Below are positions 29,814 to 43,554 of a DNA stretch of 64,000 nt, piece after piece. The DNA is taken from contig NC_089460.1 of NCBI RefSeq assembly GCF_026210795.1, positions 2,318,501 through 2,382,500 on the forward strand, in the 5' to 3' direction. The stretch comes from Rhizophagus irregularis. Its lineage: Eukaryota > Glomeromycota > Glomeromycetes > Glomerales > Glomeraceae. Numbering within the stretch: the first letter of the stretch is position 1; each line of letters starts with the position of its first letter. A program made the translations under genes and the position numbers. The notes below the pieces were generated by a model. That model saw only the letters and a list, made by a program, of their open reading frames with translations, was not told where the DNA came from and searched no databases.

Positions 29814-32676
29814 TTAATCTAAAACACCTGAATGAAACCAATACTTCAGACACTCGACTGCACGCACAGTTTCAGGTGCAAGACTTGCTCTATCATATGT
29901 TATTACGTCAGCTGCGCTGGAAAAAATATGTTCAGCAAGAGCACTCGTTGCTACCAAATAAAATATTTTACATTAAAAAATATTATTGAATAATAAATAA
30001 AACAGATTAGTAATAAACCTGGGACCCCAAGATAGTCCTTGACCATGTTCGATAAGTTAGGATATTCTTCCTCGTGTTACTATTAATTAAAAAATTGTTA
30101 CAAATATTTAATTAAATAAATATCCTTTAAAATAATAAACTTACTTTCCACCAATTTAAAGTATCACACAGAGCTTGTGCACGATCAGCATTAAAATAAC
30201 GATCAAATTCACTTACAGTTTCAATACGGCGCCATTTGGAAATATGTGAAACAAGATCTTCATCTGATGAATTATATTCTATATTAGTATTTTGAGTTTC
30301 TTGAGGTGTATATAACATCATATAGAGTTCAGATACCTATTAAATTATTATATAGTATGTATAAAATAAAGAAAATTATAATATAATTTAAATAAAACAA
30401 ATAAAACTCATACAGTTTTTTTTGTTCTATCAACCCATTGGGTTTCCCATTCATTATTTTTCATATATTCTACTTTAAGACGTAGATCTAAAACTATATA
30501 TATTACAAACATTATTAAAATTAATTAAATTAAATTAACTTAATAATAACTTACTTAAAGAAACTGCATATAAAGTTGAATCAGTTTTATTGTAGTAAAT
30601 TTTAAGCTTATTAATGGCATTAATTGCCGCTTCCTATTAAAAAAAAAGGAATTTAATTACATTTAATATAAATATTAAATATAAATAAACTTACTTTTCC
30701 ATTTTCAAATCTATTTGGAGTATCCCGAAAATCCTCTAATTTATTTAACAAAATATTGTATATAGGAATCACGTATGATAGTATTGGGTATGTTTCTCCA
30801 CAAATTTGCTTTGTTACTTTAGCAAAATACTAAAAAATAAAAATTTTTAATAAAACTATAAAAATACATAATTATATATATATAATTAAAATTTAACCTT
30901 CAATAACTCTTCTATTTCTAACAAATTAATCCATTCATCTTCATTAATTGTAAAAGGACGAAGATTTGAATCACTGTTACTTAATATATTAAGAGGCTAA
31001 AAATAAAATTATAATTGTTTTTAATAAATTAATTAAAATAAAAATTAATAAAATAACAAATTTACTTCCTTAAGTTTTCTTGCCCTTATAAGCATATCAT
31101 ACGTAGAGTTCCATCTAGTGCGAACATCTAGTATGACATTTAGATTTAGAACATTTGCAACTTTACATTGAGCTTTGAATTTATCTACTTATTGGGGTGA
31201 TGCTTTTATTTTTTTAATAAGAGTACGAAGCTAAAAGGCAATACAATTTTTAATAGATTATTAATTAAATTTTAATAATAATAATATAATAAAATTATTT
31301 ACCTTAACTATCAAACTACCAACTTCTTCATTTGATGATTCATCATTATCTGTGGCTTTAAGGGTAGTAAGGACTTGTTGCGCTGCCAAATTGATTACAT
31401 GGGCCAAGCAACGAACGTGCTTATCTTCACTATCATAATAGATATATTTTTGAGAAAGATTAGATTCAACAGCTTTGAGAAATGTAACATTGTTGCTGGC
31501 ATTATCAGTCGTTACTCCAAGAATCTATATAAATTTTTTTTTTAATTTTTATTAAAATTATCTTATTATTTATAAAAAAAACTAACCTTTGATTCAATAT
31601 TAAAATTTTTTAAGCTTTTTAAAAAAGCATCTTTGATATTGGCACCTGAGTGCGGCCCTTCAAGTTTAATAAAATCTAAAAGGAAACTTTTTAATTTCCA
31701 ATTTTCTGTAACCCAATGAGCTGTTATTCCCAAAAAAGAAAAATTATTTGATGAAGTCCATACGTCGATCGTAAAAGAAATTTTACTAGACGTATTCTAC
31801 AAAAATTAAAATAATAATTAGTAAAATTCAAATAAAACTATTATTAAAAAACATTAATATATACAACCTGTAAAATAGAAGCAACTTTTTTTTGACTATC
31901 ATTAAAAGATGTCATAATATAATTTTTGATTGTATCAGCAGATGGAATGAATGCATCTTTACGTAAAAGAAAAATCATATTACAAAAATCTTCAGATTCA
32001 ACACAAGTAAAAGGAAGGTCATTTTTTACAATCCATCGAATAATAAATTTTTTAAAAGTTTCTTTACTATATACCTAAATATAAATATTAATAAAATACA
32101 TGAGTTTATAAATTTAAAAATTAAAATATTCATATTTAATGCACAAAATTATAACCTATAAACTGAATAAAAAGAAATGAACATTATACTTACAATTACT
32201 TTAGAATTATTAATAGATTCACGTATTGTAAGTTGTTTTTTTCCTTTTTCTTTCATTAATTTATGTTTACTTTTAATATGACCAGCCATTCCTGACGTAC
32301 TTCCTTTATTGCAAGCAATTAAAATCTTACAATGCTTGCATTTTGCCTTCTTCACAGTTTCATCATATGTGAAGTGCTCCCACACCCAACTACGTTTCTT
32401 CGTATTAGTTTCTTCTTGTTCTACTTCACGCTCAATATTTTTTTCAATCTGCTGCTCCTCAGTTTCAGTATCATCAACTTGATTTTCTTCAGTTTCAGAC
32501 TCAGCCTCTTCCTCATTCTTATACTCAGCCTCTTCCTCAGTCTCATACTCAGCCTTTTCCTTAACTTCTTCCTCAGCTTCTTCCCCAACTTCTTCCTCAG
32601 TCTCATACTCAGCCTCTTCCTCAGCTTCTTCCTCAGCCGTTTCCTCAATGTCGTTTTCTTCGAACTCAGAAGTCAT
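29814..32676 (-). pseudogene. BED zinc-finger hAT transposase, 12 exons, two stops
   Basis: Exons (minus): 32194-32676, 31868-32074, 31587-31796, 31303-31524, 31066-31230, 30898-30996, 30695-30829, 30555-30633, 30414-30493, 30145-30336, 30019-30079, 29814-29950. All have GT..AG introns and the sum is 690 codons. Exon 1: a long Glu-rich tract, then a BED finger (WVWEHFTYDETVKKAKCKHC, HIKSKHK). Exons 2-4: catalytic core (RWIVKNDLPF, SFTIDVWTSSNNFSF, GVTTDNASNN, RCLAHVINLAAQ). Exon 5: LDVRTRWNSTYDML. Exons 11-12: dimerisation region EEYPNLSNMVKDYLGVP, ATSALAEHIFSSAADVIT, ECLKYWF. TAA at 31189-31191 and TAA at 30077-30079 break it; both fit CAA to TAA. Otherwise it is remarkably intact. Confidence 0.9.
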
Positions 32677-32913
32677 TATTATAATTAAAGTTATTATTAT
32701 TATTATAAAGAAATTAGTATATAATTAATATTAGAAATGAAAAAAATGAAAAAAATGTAAAAAAAAGATTAAAATTGATAAGATCGATCTGCAAAAATTT
32801 GGTAATTAAACAATTCCGTAATATTGCAAATTGTGTGATTTTGCAATCATGTGATTTGTGGCAAGAAGAACGATACTAACGTTCTTGATTAAAAAAAATT
32901 AAAGAAAAGAAAA

Positions 32914-33447
32914 GAAAAAACGTCGTACTTGACGTTTTTTAATAAGAAAAAAAATTAATTAGTTAGAAAACGCCAAGTGTGATATTTTTAAACTAAAAAA
33001 TAAAAAAAAAATGTATTTTTTTATTAAAAACGTCACACTTTGACGTTTTTAAACTAAAAAATAAAAAAAATTGTATTTTTTTATTAAAAACGTCACACTT
33101 TGACGTTTTTTAATAAAAACAAATTAAATTAGTTAAAAACGTCAAGTGCGACGTTTTTAAACTAAAATCAAAAAAATATATTTTTTTATTAAAAACGCCG
33201 CATTTTGACGTTTTTTTAATAAAAAATAAATTAAACTTAGTTAAAAAACGTTAAGTGCGACGTTTTTAAACTAAAAAATAAAAAAAAAAATTTTTTATTA
33301 AAAACGTCGCACTTTGACATTTTTTTATAAAAAATAAATTAAATTAGTTAAAAAACATAAAGTGCGACGTTTTTAAACTAAAAAATAAAAAAAAAATTTT
33401 TTTATTAAAAACGTCGCACTTTGACGTTTTTTAATAAAAAAATAAAA
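32914..33447. repeat. Hairpin satellite AAACGTC..GACGTTT, left part
   Basis: Repeats of AAACGTCRCACTTTGACGTTT alternate with AAACGTCAAGTGCGACGTTTT, separated by AAACTAAAAAATAAAA and TTTTTTATTAAAAACG linkers. Each pair can fold. The array lies directly upstream of the hAT gene and is interrupted by the LINE at 33448; it resumes at 42005. Confidence 0.85.
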
Positions 33448-33617
33448 GGGACAAACTCTTTCCGGAATTATTGAAACCAATATTTCATGGCAGAAAAATA
33501 CCGCAGGGTATAACTCAAAGAGTTGGAAAAACTTTATTTTATTTATAAAATATCAACGTTATTGTTGCTACTAATTACTAATAGTTTATATGTTTCAGCT
33601 TTAACGATACTAACAAC

Positions 33618-35951
33618 ATGGACTTTACGAAATTGTCTTTTATTTTTAAAGGTTCTTCGTTTATTAATGATAGCTTTATAGACGATGAAAAATACAAAAT
33701 TTTAGCAAAACTAGCTGGTCCACTTATCCTACACGATGAATATTTGCTCGCGTAAAGGCTTGGAAATATTAAAATTGCGGTAGCATTGTGGATAAGAAGA
33801 GTACAAACATTTTTGGTGCAAGAAGAACAAAATAATATTTTCGCGCGTTTTTCAGCACAACAACAAAACAATGACAATTTACCGACTGGATCTAGGAATC
33901 TTGTACCAACTTCTAATAATAATATCCCATACCAAGATGGTACACAACATTTAACTAATGATATAACAGACAAAATTACGGGTCCCAATGTCGACAACTC
34001 TAAGGATTCTCGTCATCCCGATACTACGTCCTATCAATCACGTGATAACAATAAAGAAACAACAGAGATTGTACCACTGAATAAAAAGAAACGAAAATCA
34101 AAAAATAAGGAACTTCAACCTCTTAATTCAACAGACGTAAATTTTGTTCAACAACAATACAACGATAAGGAGGAATTGGACTTAGAAAAACATAATAGCA
34201 AAGTTTCGTCAAAGATACCAACGAATTATGGAAAAAACAGAAATCAGAATACTCACGTATCTGATATGGAGGACATCATTGCCATTCCTGTACTCGACTT
34301 TAACAATCAATCAGAAATATTAATAGACATTTCAACAGTGCAGAATAACATAGATATGCCCTCGTCATACGTCTTTCCATCTTCGCTTTCATCGAAAGGT
34401 AGTGAAGAAGTGGATAATATTTTGGAACTGTGGCTGATTAACCAAGACGTAATTATGACGGAAGCCGAAGATAATATAATGGACAACTCAATCTCCAATT
34501 ATAAGGAAGAAATGGATCTTAAAGATCAAGATGCATCAAAAGCCGCATCATCAATCCAAGAATTTGAATCAGCCATTAAAACAAAAGCTGACAATCAAAA
34601 ATGTACAGAAATCGATGATAAGACAGATCACAATTGGTATCCACCTTCAAAAATTAAGAAACCAAAGAAAGTTCTCACGGATATCAAAAAACATTCAACA
34701 CGCAACCAAACATCAATGCACACGTTTATAGAAAAAAAAGTCGCAACTTACGATGCTTACATTCCAATTAATGATATAAACTTCTATGACTCGTTTGATG
34801 ATAAATTTGCCTTCATCGAACTTAACGTACGTAACTTCTCAGACTACGCTGGAGTAGAATACAATGCGACTGATAAACACATTATTATAAAGAACTACGC
34901 AATTGGTGGGATGAGACGCATGGTACGATTGTTTAATCATTTTTTCAAGGACAGCAACCTTAAAATGAAAGAAAAGAAGTACTATACGCTACATGGTCAA
35001 AGAATTTCTAGTAGAGAGTTCAAAATTTTGGAAATACCTAACAATATAGATAGAACTAGCATCGAAAGTAGCATTAGACGCTTACTGCATGGTAGCCCTT
35101 TTTTCATAACGGACAAAAGTTTTAAATACAGGTCAGAGAATACTATGACTGTTTACTTCACAGTAAAGGACGAATATGCAAGACAGCTGTTGAAGAATGT
35201 ATGGTCCATTGATATTGAAAACTATATTTACCGTCTTGGCCCTGCGCATTTCAAAGCTAGTGATTTTGATGAAAGAAAGAAGCATAGAGGTGAATTTATA
35301 GGTTTTGGAAAAGAGCATACAGCGGCGAAAGCATTGGAAATTACTGCTCCTTTTAACCCCAAAAGCGCATTCAAGCAGAGTCCAGACAAGATCATTGTGG
35401 AATTTCAAAACGAGGCTGACCTCTTTAATGCTTGTGACAAGAATTATCACTTTAGCGATTTCAATATCAAAGGATACCCATTAGGTTACAACTGGCCACA
35501 AAGGGATCGCGCCATAAGTAAATTAAAGAAGTTACAACTTGACAAGAGCAATCACATACCTGACAAATCCAATCAAACACAATTAGTAGACTCACATGAA
35601 ACAGCGGCAAACCATGATGATGATTCCAAAGAGAAGGTGAATAATAAACCTCATATACAAGGTCAACACATAACCCTTGGTAGACATACCCACTGGAATC
35701 AGAGATTCAAGAATAATCACAATTCGAAAAATCACAACATCACCAAAAAAAACTTAGATAATATACCATTTTGCGCCAGTGGATCTAACAAAATCCCGCT
35801 AGGCCTTAAATCTCACTGCTCTATGAACAACAACAAAGACAACATAATCATTTCGGATAATACTTCCTCTGATACTTCAAGCACACATAGTAATACACCT
35901 AATAATCAAAATCGCCAAGGGGACTGGGATGAGGTGATGAATCTCTGCTAA
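33618..35951 (+). CDS. LINE ORF1 protein, unrecognised family (one early stop)
   Basis: Probable RNA-binding partner of the LINE. Start ATG at 33618 (MDFTKLSFIFKGSSFINDSF); TAA at 33753-33755 interrupts the frame after 45 codons (CAA would restore it), and the frame is then open to 35951. The first half is polar and low-complexity, rich in Asn, Asp and Lys (EIVPLNKKKRKSKNKELQPL may be a nuclear signal). The second half, about 34740-35510, is folded-looking: FAFIELNVRNFSDYAGV, KILEIPNNIDRTSIESSIRR, TMTVYFTVKDEYARQLLKNV and DKIIVEFQNEADLF. The pattern of two beta-alpha-beta units suggests divergent RRMs. No CCHC knuckle. Function inferred from position only. Confidence 0.7.
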
Positions 35952-38900
35952 AAGATGCTTACTCACCTCTTATCTCTTTTCTGGAACAGTTGTATCAAGG
36001 AATGAGAGGCAGATCAATAGCCGAGATCTGAATTTTTCCTCTCACTTACATCAAGGCTCACAGTATAGGAATCATAATTACATAACACAAGCTCAAAACA
36101 ATGGAAAATCTCACGAGGATTCAATACGAGATAAAATAAATAATAACAGCACAAGAGAATACCCAAATGCATACAATAAAAATGATACACCTGAACAACA
36201 ACATTTACAAGATATCGATGATCAGGTTATGCAAGATATAAATGATTTACTGAACATGGAACGAAACAGATTTATTAATGAGCAACAAAACCAACTACAA
36301 AAGGCAAAATTTCCCACTATTTCTTTTGCCACTTATAATATTAATGGGTTGAAATCAAATCCTGACAAACTATATAGTTTAATAGACGATCTGAAGGATT
36401 TTGATATTATTGGACTTAATGAAACCAATATATCACCAAAGGATGGGAAATACATCAACAACGAATTAAATGAAGGTCATATAATATAGTCCAAATGCGA
36501 TCCGATTAAAAAAAAAGGAAAGGGTATAGCGTTATACATGAAAGACAAATGGGCGAAACATATAGGAAAAATCCTTAATCCAACAGACAATATCCTTTAT
36601 GTCCAATTGATTTTTAAACAATGTTTGATTAGTATAGTACAGGTTTATATGCCACCCAACGATGCCCAAGAAAAAGTTGAAGTTGCTAAATTCATCACTG
36701 ATCAAATAAATGAGTATAATAATAATAATAATAATAATTATCTCATTATAGCAGGTGACTTTAATGCTATAGTTAATAAACATCAAGATAAACTACATGT
36801 CACCAAGCAGTGGAATAATAATCGAATTTTCAACACGTTACTGGATAATGATTTTATTGACACATATAGGGAAGCCAATCCTAACAAAAAAGAATTTACA
36901 TGGTCTAATGGCAGCAACAGTACAAGAATCGATTATATTTGGCTTAGTCCAAACTGGACAAACGAACTTATACACAGTTCAATAAGAGATGCGAAGGCTG
37001 TGACGAATAGTGATCATAACATAGTCACGTGCATATACAATACTAGCGATATCATCAGGAATTACAAAGCATTTACGTGCGCCAGGAACAATAACGAAAG
37101 ATTAATTTTTGATTACGCATCAATGGACAACGATAAATGGCAGGGGTACACAACTAAAACTGATGATGAACTTGTTAATAGCAATTTAGAAATATTGCTC
37201 AACCAAGATTCGCATAATAAGAAGGACATTAATAGTATATGGCAGGTTATTAAAGATATATTATTAAAAGCAGCAAAATCTAAGATTCCCAACAAGAAAA
37301 TCAAAGTGGGGAAAAATATGGCACGTAAGAAATCGGCGATTACTATACCGAAATTCCTATTTGTTCAACTACGAAGACTACGGTTAATTTACTTGACGTG
37401 TAATAAATTCATGGAACAACCGACGCAACTTAATCTAAAGAATAGGTTCAACAGATACCACTTATATTAACAAACATAATCCGGAATTTAAAATAATAGA
37501 AGTCCCAACGATATGGAATCAAACCTGGGCACTACATATAAAATCAGCTTGGAATCAAACAATGGAACTGATTAAAAAATACCGCACCAAAGCACAAAAT
37601 CAGCAAATTGAGGATTACATCAACAAACGAGCTGCTATGATTAAAAACAATTAAACAAAGATGTTAAACAGCTTACTTAACAGGCACAAAGACAAAATAA
37701 TAGTTGACAGGCTCGTGCAAGAAGATCCTGTTACTGGCAAAATAGAACTCATTACAGAACCAGAGGATATAATGAACAGAGCTGACGACCAATATGTAGA
37801 ATTACAGAAACATCGGAGTCATGAATTTGATAACTGAATATCTCAGAGGAATGGGCTGTTCATTATGCGCCAATTGTGGAAATAGATGAAAATATATACA
37901 AAGACATTATGGAAAAACCTACGCAAGAGGAATGGTTCGCTACGCTAAAAGAATGCAACAATAAATCCGCTCCAGGTTTATCGAACATAGGATATAAGTT
38001 AATCAAGAAAGCTGGACCAAAGATGCAAACTAGTTTACGTTCCTTTGCAGCAGTAATATACCGTACGGCCACTTTCCCTGATGAATGGGTGACTTCACAG
38101 ATCTTCCCAATACTAAAGCCTAAAGACTGGCAATTTAGACTAAATAATACTCGTCCAATCCTGTTACTGGAATGTCTCAGAAAATTGTATGTCAAAATAA
38201 TTAACAAACGATTAAGTCTCATTTTAGTACAACACAATATTCTCACAGGTCCGAATTTTGCTGGACTTCCTGGTAGCTCCACAAACATTCCAATACATGT
38301 CATAAACAATATTATTAATGACGCTACCACTGCTAAAAAAGAGCTTTGGATTTGCCTCCAAGATATGGCAAAAGCGTTTGATTCCATAGGAATGATACCG
38401 TTGACCAAAGCCCTGGAAAGGATTAAATGCCCAACAGACCTAATCAACTTTATAATTAACCTTTTCAAAAACCGAAAATTACAAGTTATAACCGCATATG
38501 GTTTATCCAAAGGCTTTTATGCTGGGGACGGTATAGACCAAGGAGAGACAATATCGCCCTTGATCTGGAGAATTTTTTACGATCCACTTCTAACTAGAAT
38601 TAAAGATATCCCAGAAGTAGGTTACAGATTGATTACTCAATGGCCCTCTTCTGAAGGGACCGATATCAACAAGACACAACACGAATTAAAAACATCAGTT
38701 GTCGCATACGCTGATGATACAGCTTGGATTGCCAGTAATAAAAAGGAAATGGAAACAATTATTGGTATCTCTAATTCATTTTTCAAACTGAATAATATTC
38801 GAATCAATGGAGATAAGTCAGAATTGCTGGTGTGGAATGCTCCCAAAGACGTAATCAAATCAATCAAAATGGGCACAAACAACGATTTAGTTGTAGCAAA

Positions 38901-41733
38901 AAAACCTTCTCAGGAATCAAAATATCTAGGCGTATACATTAAAAGCCAAGCAGGTTCATCACATATAGTCAAACGTGTTAAAAATGAAATCAAATCTATG
39001 GTCAATTTATTGAAATACAAGAAAATAACAGAATCACAAGTGGTCTATGTTAATAACGTGGTACTTATGGCAAGACTAGAATACTGGTTGAAATGTACAT
39101 TTTTGACCCAAAACCAATGCAGAACCTTACACAATTGCATGATCTTACTACTGAAACAAAAAATGAGAATAACCAAATCGGCGAACAATAATATCTTTAC
39201 TCATCAAGGCCTAGTTGGAATGACCTCGCTTTTACAACACCTTAGGACCGCGCAATATGCAGATTTCATTGTTCGAATCAATTCTCAAGAGTGGGATGGT
39301 ATTAGCACACGCATTATACTTAGAAATGCGCAACTCCGTGCAGGACTAGCAGGATGCATACTCACAATAGAGCCGTCTAAATTATTGCAAGTCAACATAC
39401 CGAACAACTTTAATTTCAATATATTAAAAGATATAAAAGATCAACTATTCAATTTTGACGCAATAAACGTGGACGATTGGCATTTGGATATACTTGATAC
39501 AACAATTTTAGATTTCTTATTACAACCTAACTACAATCACAATAATACACGTTTGGACCATGATTTGTCAGAAAGAAAATGACTAAAGGCATTGGACAAT
39601 TTTATTAAAAGATCCAACCGTTATATTTCATTGAATTCCATAAAACAATTTTTAGGAGGCCAAGGTCAAGCTATCCTACGTCCTAATCAAATTAAAATGA
39701 CATTAGGAATATCCGCCGCTGGACCTCTACCATATTTTACTAAGTATATTATCGAACAGCTATTGAACGCATTAAACAGAAATATACAACATCAAGACCA
39801 AACATCAAGAATCACTGCAGACCTTACTCCATCACCTAGATATCAACCTATCACGCCGCAACATCCATCTCTCGATAGACGAAGGAAAGAATGGGTCATA
39901 GTTAATACAAACCGACTCTCTGAAGTAGGAAAAATCGTGGAAAAGAATTCGGTAACGACTTTCCTGTACCAACATTGGATCATCCGTGAAGGCTCAGACT
40001 TACTTATAAAATGCGCAGGATGTAGTACTTCATCCATGAATGGACAAACATCGACAGGAACATGCATTAGACGAGGTCACTTTAGCAAAGCTACGGTAAT
40101 TAAAGTAGAAGTACTTACTAAGAAGATCGAAGAAGCCTCTTTTAGGATCATCACACCAACCAACCTGATCAAAAGACGCACAATCACTTCAACAGCGGCC
40201 TTCAATAATGAACAAAAGTTAATCACAGTAGACATTCCGTTGATAGATCATAATATAATCTTACGTTTTATCACCTCACCATTACTTGCTCATGAATTGT
40301 GCGATATCAATAGCGCGTTGCAGAGAGAAAATAATAATATATTTCAAATTTACACTGATGGGTCGCTGGATCTTAATTGTAGAAATTCCAGAGGAGAGGT
40401 AGTCATGGGCGCCGGCTGGATTATTAAAGATCAAGATTTATCATTTTCTTGTGGCGTTAACTATCACCCATCTTCTACGCGACCAGAGCTCTTAGCTATT
40501 ATGACTGCCTTGCTGGCAGTACCGAACAATGCTAAAGTGGCAATATACACAGATAGTCAAGCAGCTATTGAAGGAATTAATCGTATGCTTGATGCTTCGT
40601 ATAGGATCAATCGAAGGAAATTTTTAAAAATGAATAATTATATTATCCTTTTCACCATTTATGATTTCATTAAAACGAAATCACTAACGCTTAACTTACA
40701 TAAAGTCTGCGGACATTCTGGCAATAGATGGAACGACATGGCAGATGAAATTGCGAAACAAGGGAGGGATGCAGCAAGCTACAATAATGATAGAATTATA
40801 GACATTAGACTTCTCCATAGCTTTAGCTTCCCTTTAACCTTTCTCCCAGTTTGGAATAATATTAGCATAAATAGACATATTAGATCATTTACTAGATTAG
40901 TGGCTGATTCGTTAGAAGAAGTACAATGGTCTTTTAATAAATACTGGAGTTCTTACTTTGAAGAAACATTCACAACTTCAAGATGGCATTGGGGGTTATT
41001 TTGGCAATACGTTAATAGCCTTAACAAAGGACATTGCTTATCATTCTCCACCAATGATAAATTCATACATTTTATAAAATGTTCAAATAATTTATTACCT
41101 ACCATAGACAATCTTAGAAAACGGAACGAACTGTATAATCAAGTCAAATGTCCAATGTGCTTACATGATGATGAGGATATCTGACATATTGTTATATGTC
41201 CAGGTCACGAAGATGGTTTTCAGCAGGTTGAGTCAGAAGTAACATCCAAGATTATGAAATTTATTAAAAAATCCACATCCTCAACAAAGATAGTACAAGG
41301 ACAGTTAGAACGTATTATCTTTGAATATAAGGATGAAGCTTTCCCTCTTCTTAAAGAACGTAACCGTATTGAACTTACTAGAGGGCTTATCTCAGATACA
41401 ATTATAATAAAACTTCGATGTTTCTTGTCTAAAAAAGTAACCAATGAGGTTGTCACTAGAATTATAAAACATTTCCACAAGGCTTTCAGGAAGTACATAT
41501 GGAATCCGCGATGCTATGAAATGAATATACTTGAAGCTAAATTGGGCATCACTAAAAAAGACAAGAGGAATACTGTTAGAAGCCATTCATGTTCTATATC
41601 CCAACAACGTGACATACAACAGATACATGAAACACTGGATAAAAATGAACTTTTGCGTAAAACTATGACACGTTGCAAGAACAATATCCTTTCACTTATA
41701 ACAAAAGGCTCTTCACAATCATGGAAAACATAG
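35941..41733 (+). pseudogene. LINE ORF2: endonuclease, RT, RNase H, zinc knuckle (broken)
   Basis: The frame opens at 35941 overlapping the ORF1 end; the first ATG is 36229. EEP endonuclease: [93 protein letters not shown] and the intact catalytic YADD (38707-38718). RNase H: YTDGSLD, RPELLAIM, YTDSQAA, CGHSGNRWNDMADEIAKQGR. Zinc knuckle CPMCLHDDEDI.HIVICPGH at 41150. Damage: TAG 36487, frameshift near 37465, TAA 37652, shift back near 37840, TGA 39580, TGA 41182. Most stops are single transitions from CAG, CAA, CGA or TGG. A C-terminal domain of about 180 codons follows the knuckle to 41733. Confidence 0.88.
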
Positions 41734-42004
41734 TCGCAGTATAGTAGGTCCCATGATCACCCTTGCATTGACTACAGGGCCCTTGGCTAAGAAAACATAT
41801 TCCACATATGTTTACCTGTATAGCATAATAGATCATTCGACAGTGCATGCGTAGGGTATTTTAATAATATGACGAGTGGTTTATAAATTAATAATATTAG
41901 TTTAATTAGGTAGTTTAGTAATTTTATTATATATTACTTTAATTATTTTAATAAATTTATAAATGTGCTGCGATTAAAAAAAAAATAAAATAAAATAAAA
42001 TAAA

Positions 42005-42315
42005 TTAAAACGCCGCATTTTGACGTTTTTTAATAAAAAATAAATTAACTTAGTTAAAAAAACATCAAGTGCGACGTTTTTAAACTAAAAAATAAAAAAA
42101 AATTTTTATTAAAAATGTCATACTTTGACGGTTTTTTAATAAAATTAGTTAAAAAACGTCAAGTGCGGCGTTTTTTAACCAAAACATTTAATTTTTTTTT
42201 AATCAAAAAGCGCGAAGTTTGACGTTTTTAATTAATTAAATAAAAAAAAATTATAAAAACGTCAAGTTTGACGCTTTTATTTTTTATGATTTTTGCCGCA
42301 ATACTGCAGCCCGGG
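42005..42315. repeat. Hairpin satellite AAACGTC..GACGTTT, right part
   Basis: Continues the array at 32914-33447 after the LINE: CGCCGCATTTTGACGTTTTT, CATCAAGTGCGACGTTTTTA, AAAACGTCAAGTTTGACGC. It ends at GCAGCCCGGGCCCTAG; read inverted, that gives TAGGGCCCGGGCTGC, a plausible hAT terminus. The left partner of that terminus was not found. Confidence 0.75.
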
Positions 42316-42774
42316 CCCTAGTTGTGAAACTTTTTTTTACCAAATTGCCAAATAAAAATGTTTCGCAACATTTTTATAAAATCATCAAAAGAAAAAACGT
42401 TGCGCAACATTTTTTTAACTAATAAAATGTTTTGCGAAGTTCGGTAAATTAGTTTGGTAAATCTACCGAAATTGATCGATAAATCTACCGAAACTGAACG
42501 GTAAAGTTTACCGAACTGATCAGTGAAATCTACTGAACTGATCAGTAAAATCTATCAGTAAAATTTATTGAAACTTACTGAAAGTTTCAGTTCGGTAAAT
42601 CAGTTCGGTAAATCGCAAAACCGATATTGAAACTGAAGTTACCGAAACTGATCGGTAAATTTACCGAAAGGTTCAGTTCAGTAAATCAGAATACCGAAAC
42701 CGTTCCGATACTGAAACTGATCGGTACAGTTCGGTAGTTACTGAAACTGATCGGAGCCCTAGTCTTTACATTAT
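42316..42774. repeat. GCAAC/CCGAAC palindromic element
   Basis: 42325-42430 has hairpins TTTCGCAAC and GTTGCGCAAC. 42435-42770 is packed with CGGTAAATCTACCGAA, ACTGATCGGTAAA and TTCAGTTCGGTAAATCAG words. It ends GATCGGAGCCCTA, i.e. TAGGGCTCCGATC inverted, alike the start of the element at 14590. Non-coding. Confidence 0.65.
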
Positions 42775-43179
42775 TTTTTACTGTAATTTTATTATTAAAA
42801 TTATTTTAACGTTAATATCAAAATAAAAGTACAAAGTAATAGTATTATATTAGCTTTAAAAGTTTTGTTATAAATGTGTAATTTTTGAACAACTTTGCTT
42901 AACCCCAAAACTTAAAAAAAAAACACTTGATTTCCAGAATAATATCAATATATCATAAAACTCTTAAAAAAGAAAATAAAAAACATTTAGTATTATCATA
43001 AAACTACAATAAATACAATTAAAATTAAAATATACAAACTGAAATGAAATATGAAAAACTAAGTACTAACATACCACAAAAAAGAATAGAGAAAGAGTGA
43101 AAGATAGGAAAAGTAAGAGATAAAATAAATTATGCCAGAGTTATGTAATAAAAGGGCTGATTAGCCAATCAAAAGTTGA
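42775..43179. other. AT-rich non-coding stretch
   Basis: No gene or repeat that I can support. Confidence 0.5.
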
Positions 43180-43206
43180 CTGGTCCAGAATAAGCATCTG
43201 GACCAG
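43180..43206. repeat. Perfect 10-bp stem hairpin
   Basis: CTGGTCCAGA, a 7-base loop, TCTGGACCAG. It lies just outside the outer TIR at 43226. Its role is unknown. Confidence 0.7.
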
Positions 43207-43554
43207 TGGATCAGGTTAAGGATGGCCCAATATTACTGTCACTTTTCTACCCCCATGTGATTTTTTGTGGCGCATCAGCCTCATTTGCTTTTTTGCGTAA
43301 CATTTATCTTAGAAAAATTTTAATTGCAAAAATTTTCACTTTTCGCACTTTTAAAATATTAAAAAAATTAAATTTTTCATACTTAAAGTATAAAAAATAT
43401 TGATTTTTTACTCTTAAAATTTATGTTATTAAATTTAATAAAAAAGTTATTTACTAAAAATTAATAAAACAATAAAAACAATAAAATATGCTTTATTGAT
43501 AAAAAATGATAAGTTCGTTTGATTTTTACTTGGAAATTTCTGCTTATTTATTAA

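Larger units (their letters stand above)
33448..42004 (+). mobile_element. LINE of a second family, about 8.5 kb, inserted in satellite
   Basis: Plus-strand order: 5' UTR (about 170 bases), ORF1 33618-35951, ORF2 35941-41733, 3' UTR of about 250 bases, (TAAAA)n tail at 41975-42004. The same hairpin satellite lies on both sides, so the LINE inserted into it. A-rich flanks prevent me from defining the target duplication. ORF2 domains match the LINE at 20379-29180 in order but the proteins are clearly different, and no TIRs are seen here. Confidence 0.85.

Noticed and set aside
32332-32688. 118-codon Leu/Phe-rich frame on the plus strand
   Set aside because: Complement of the Glu-rich N-terminus of the hAT transposase.
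37863-38510. 215-codon frame on the minus strand
   Set aside because: Complement of the RT domain of the second LINE.
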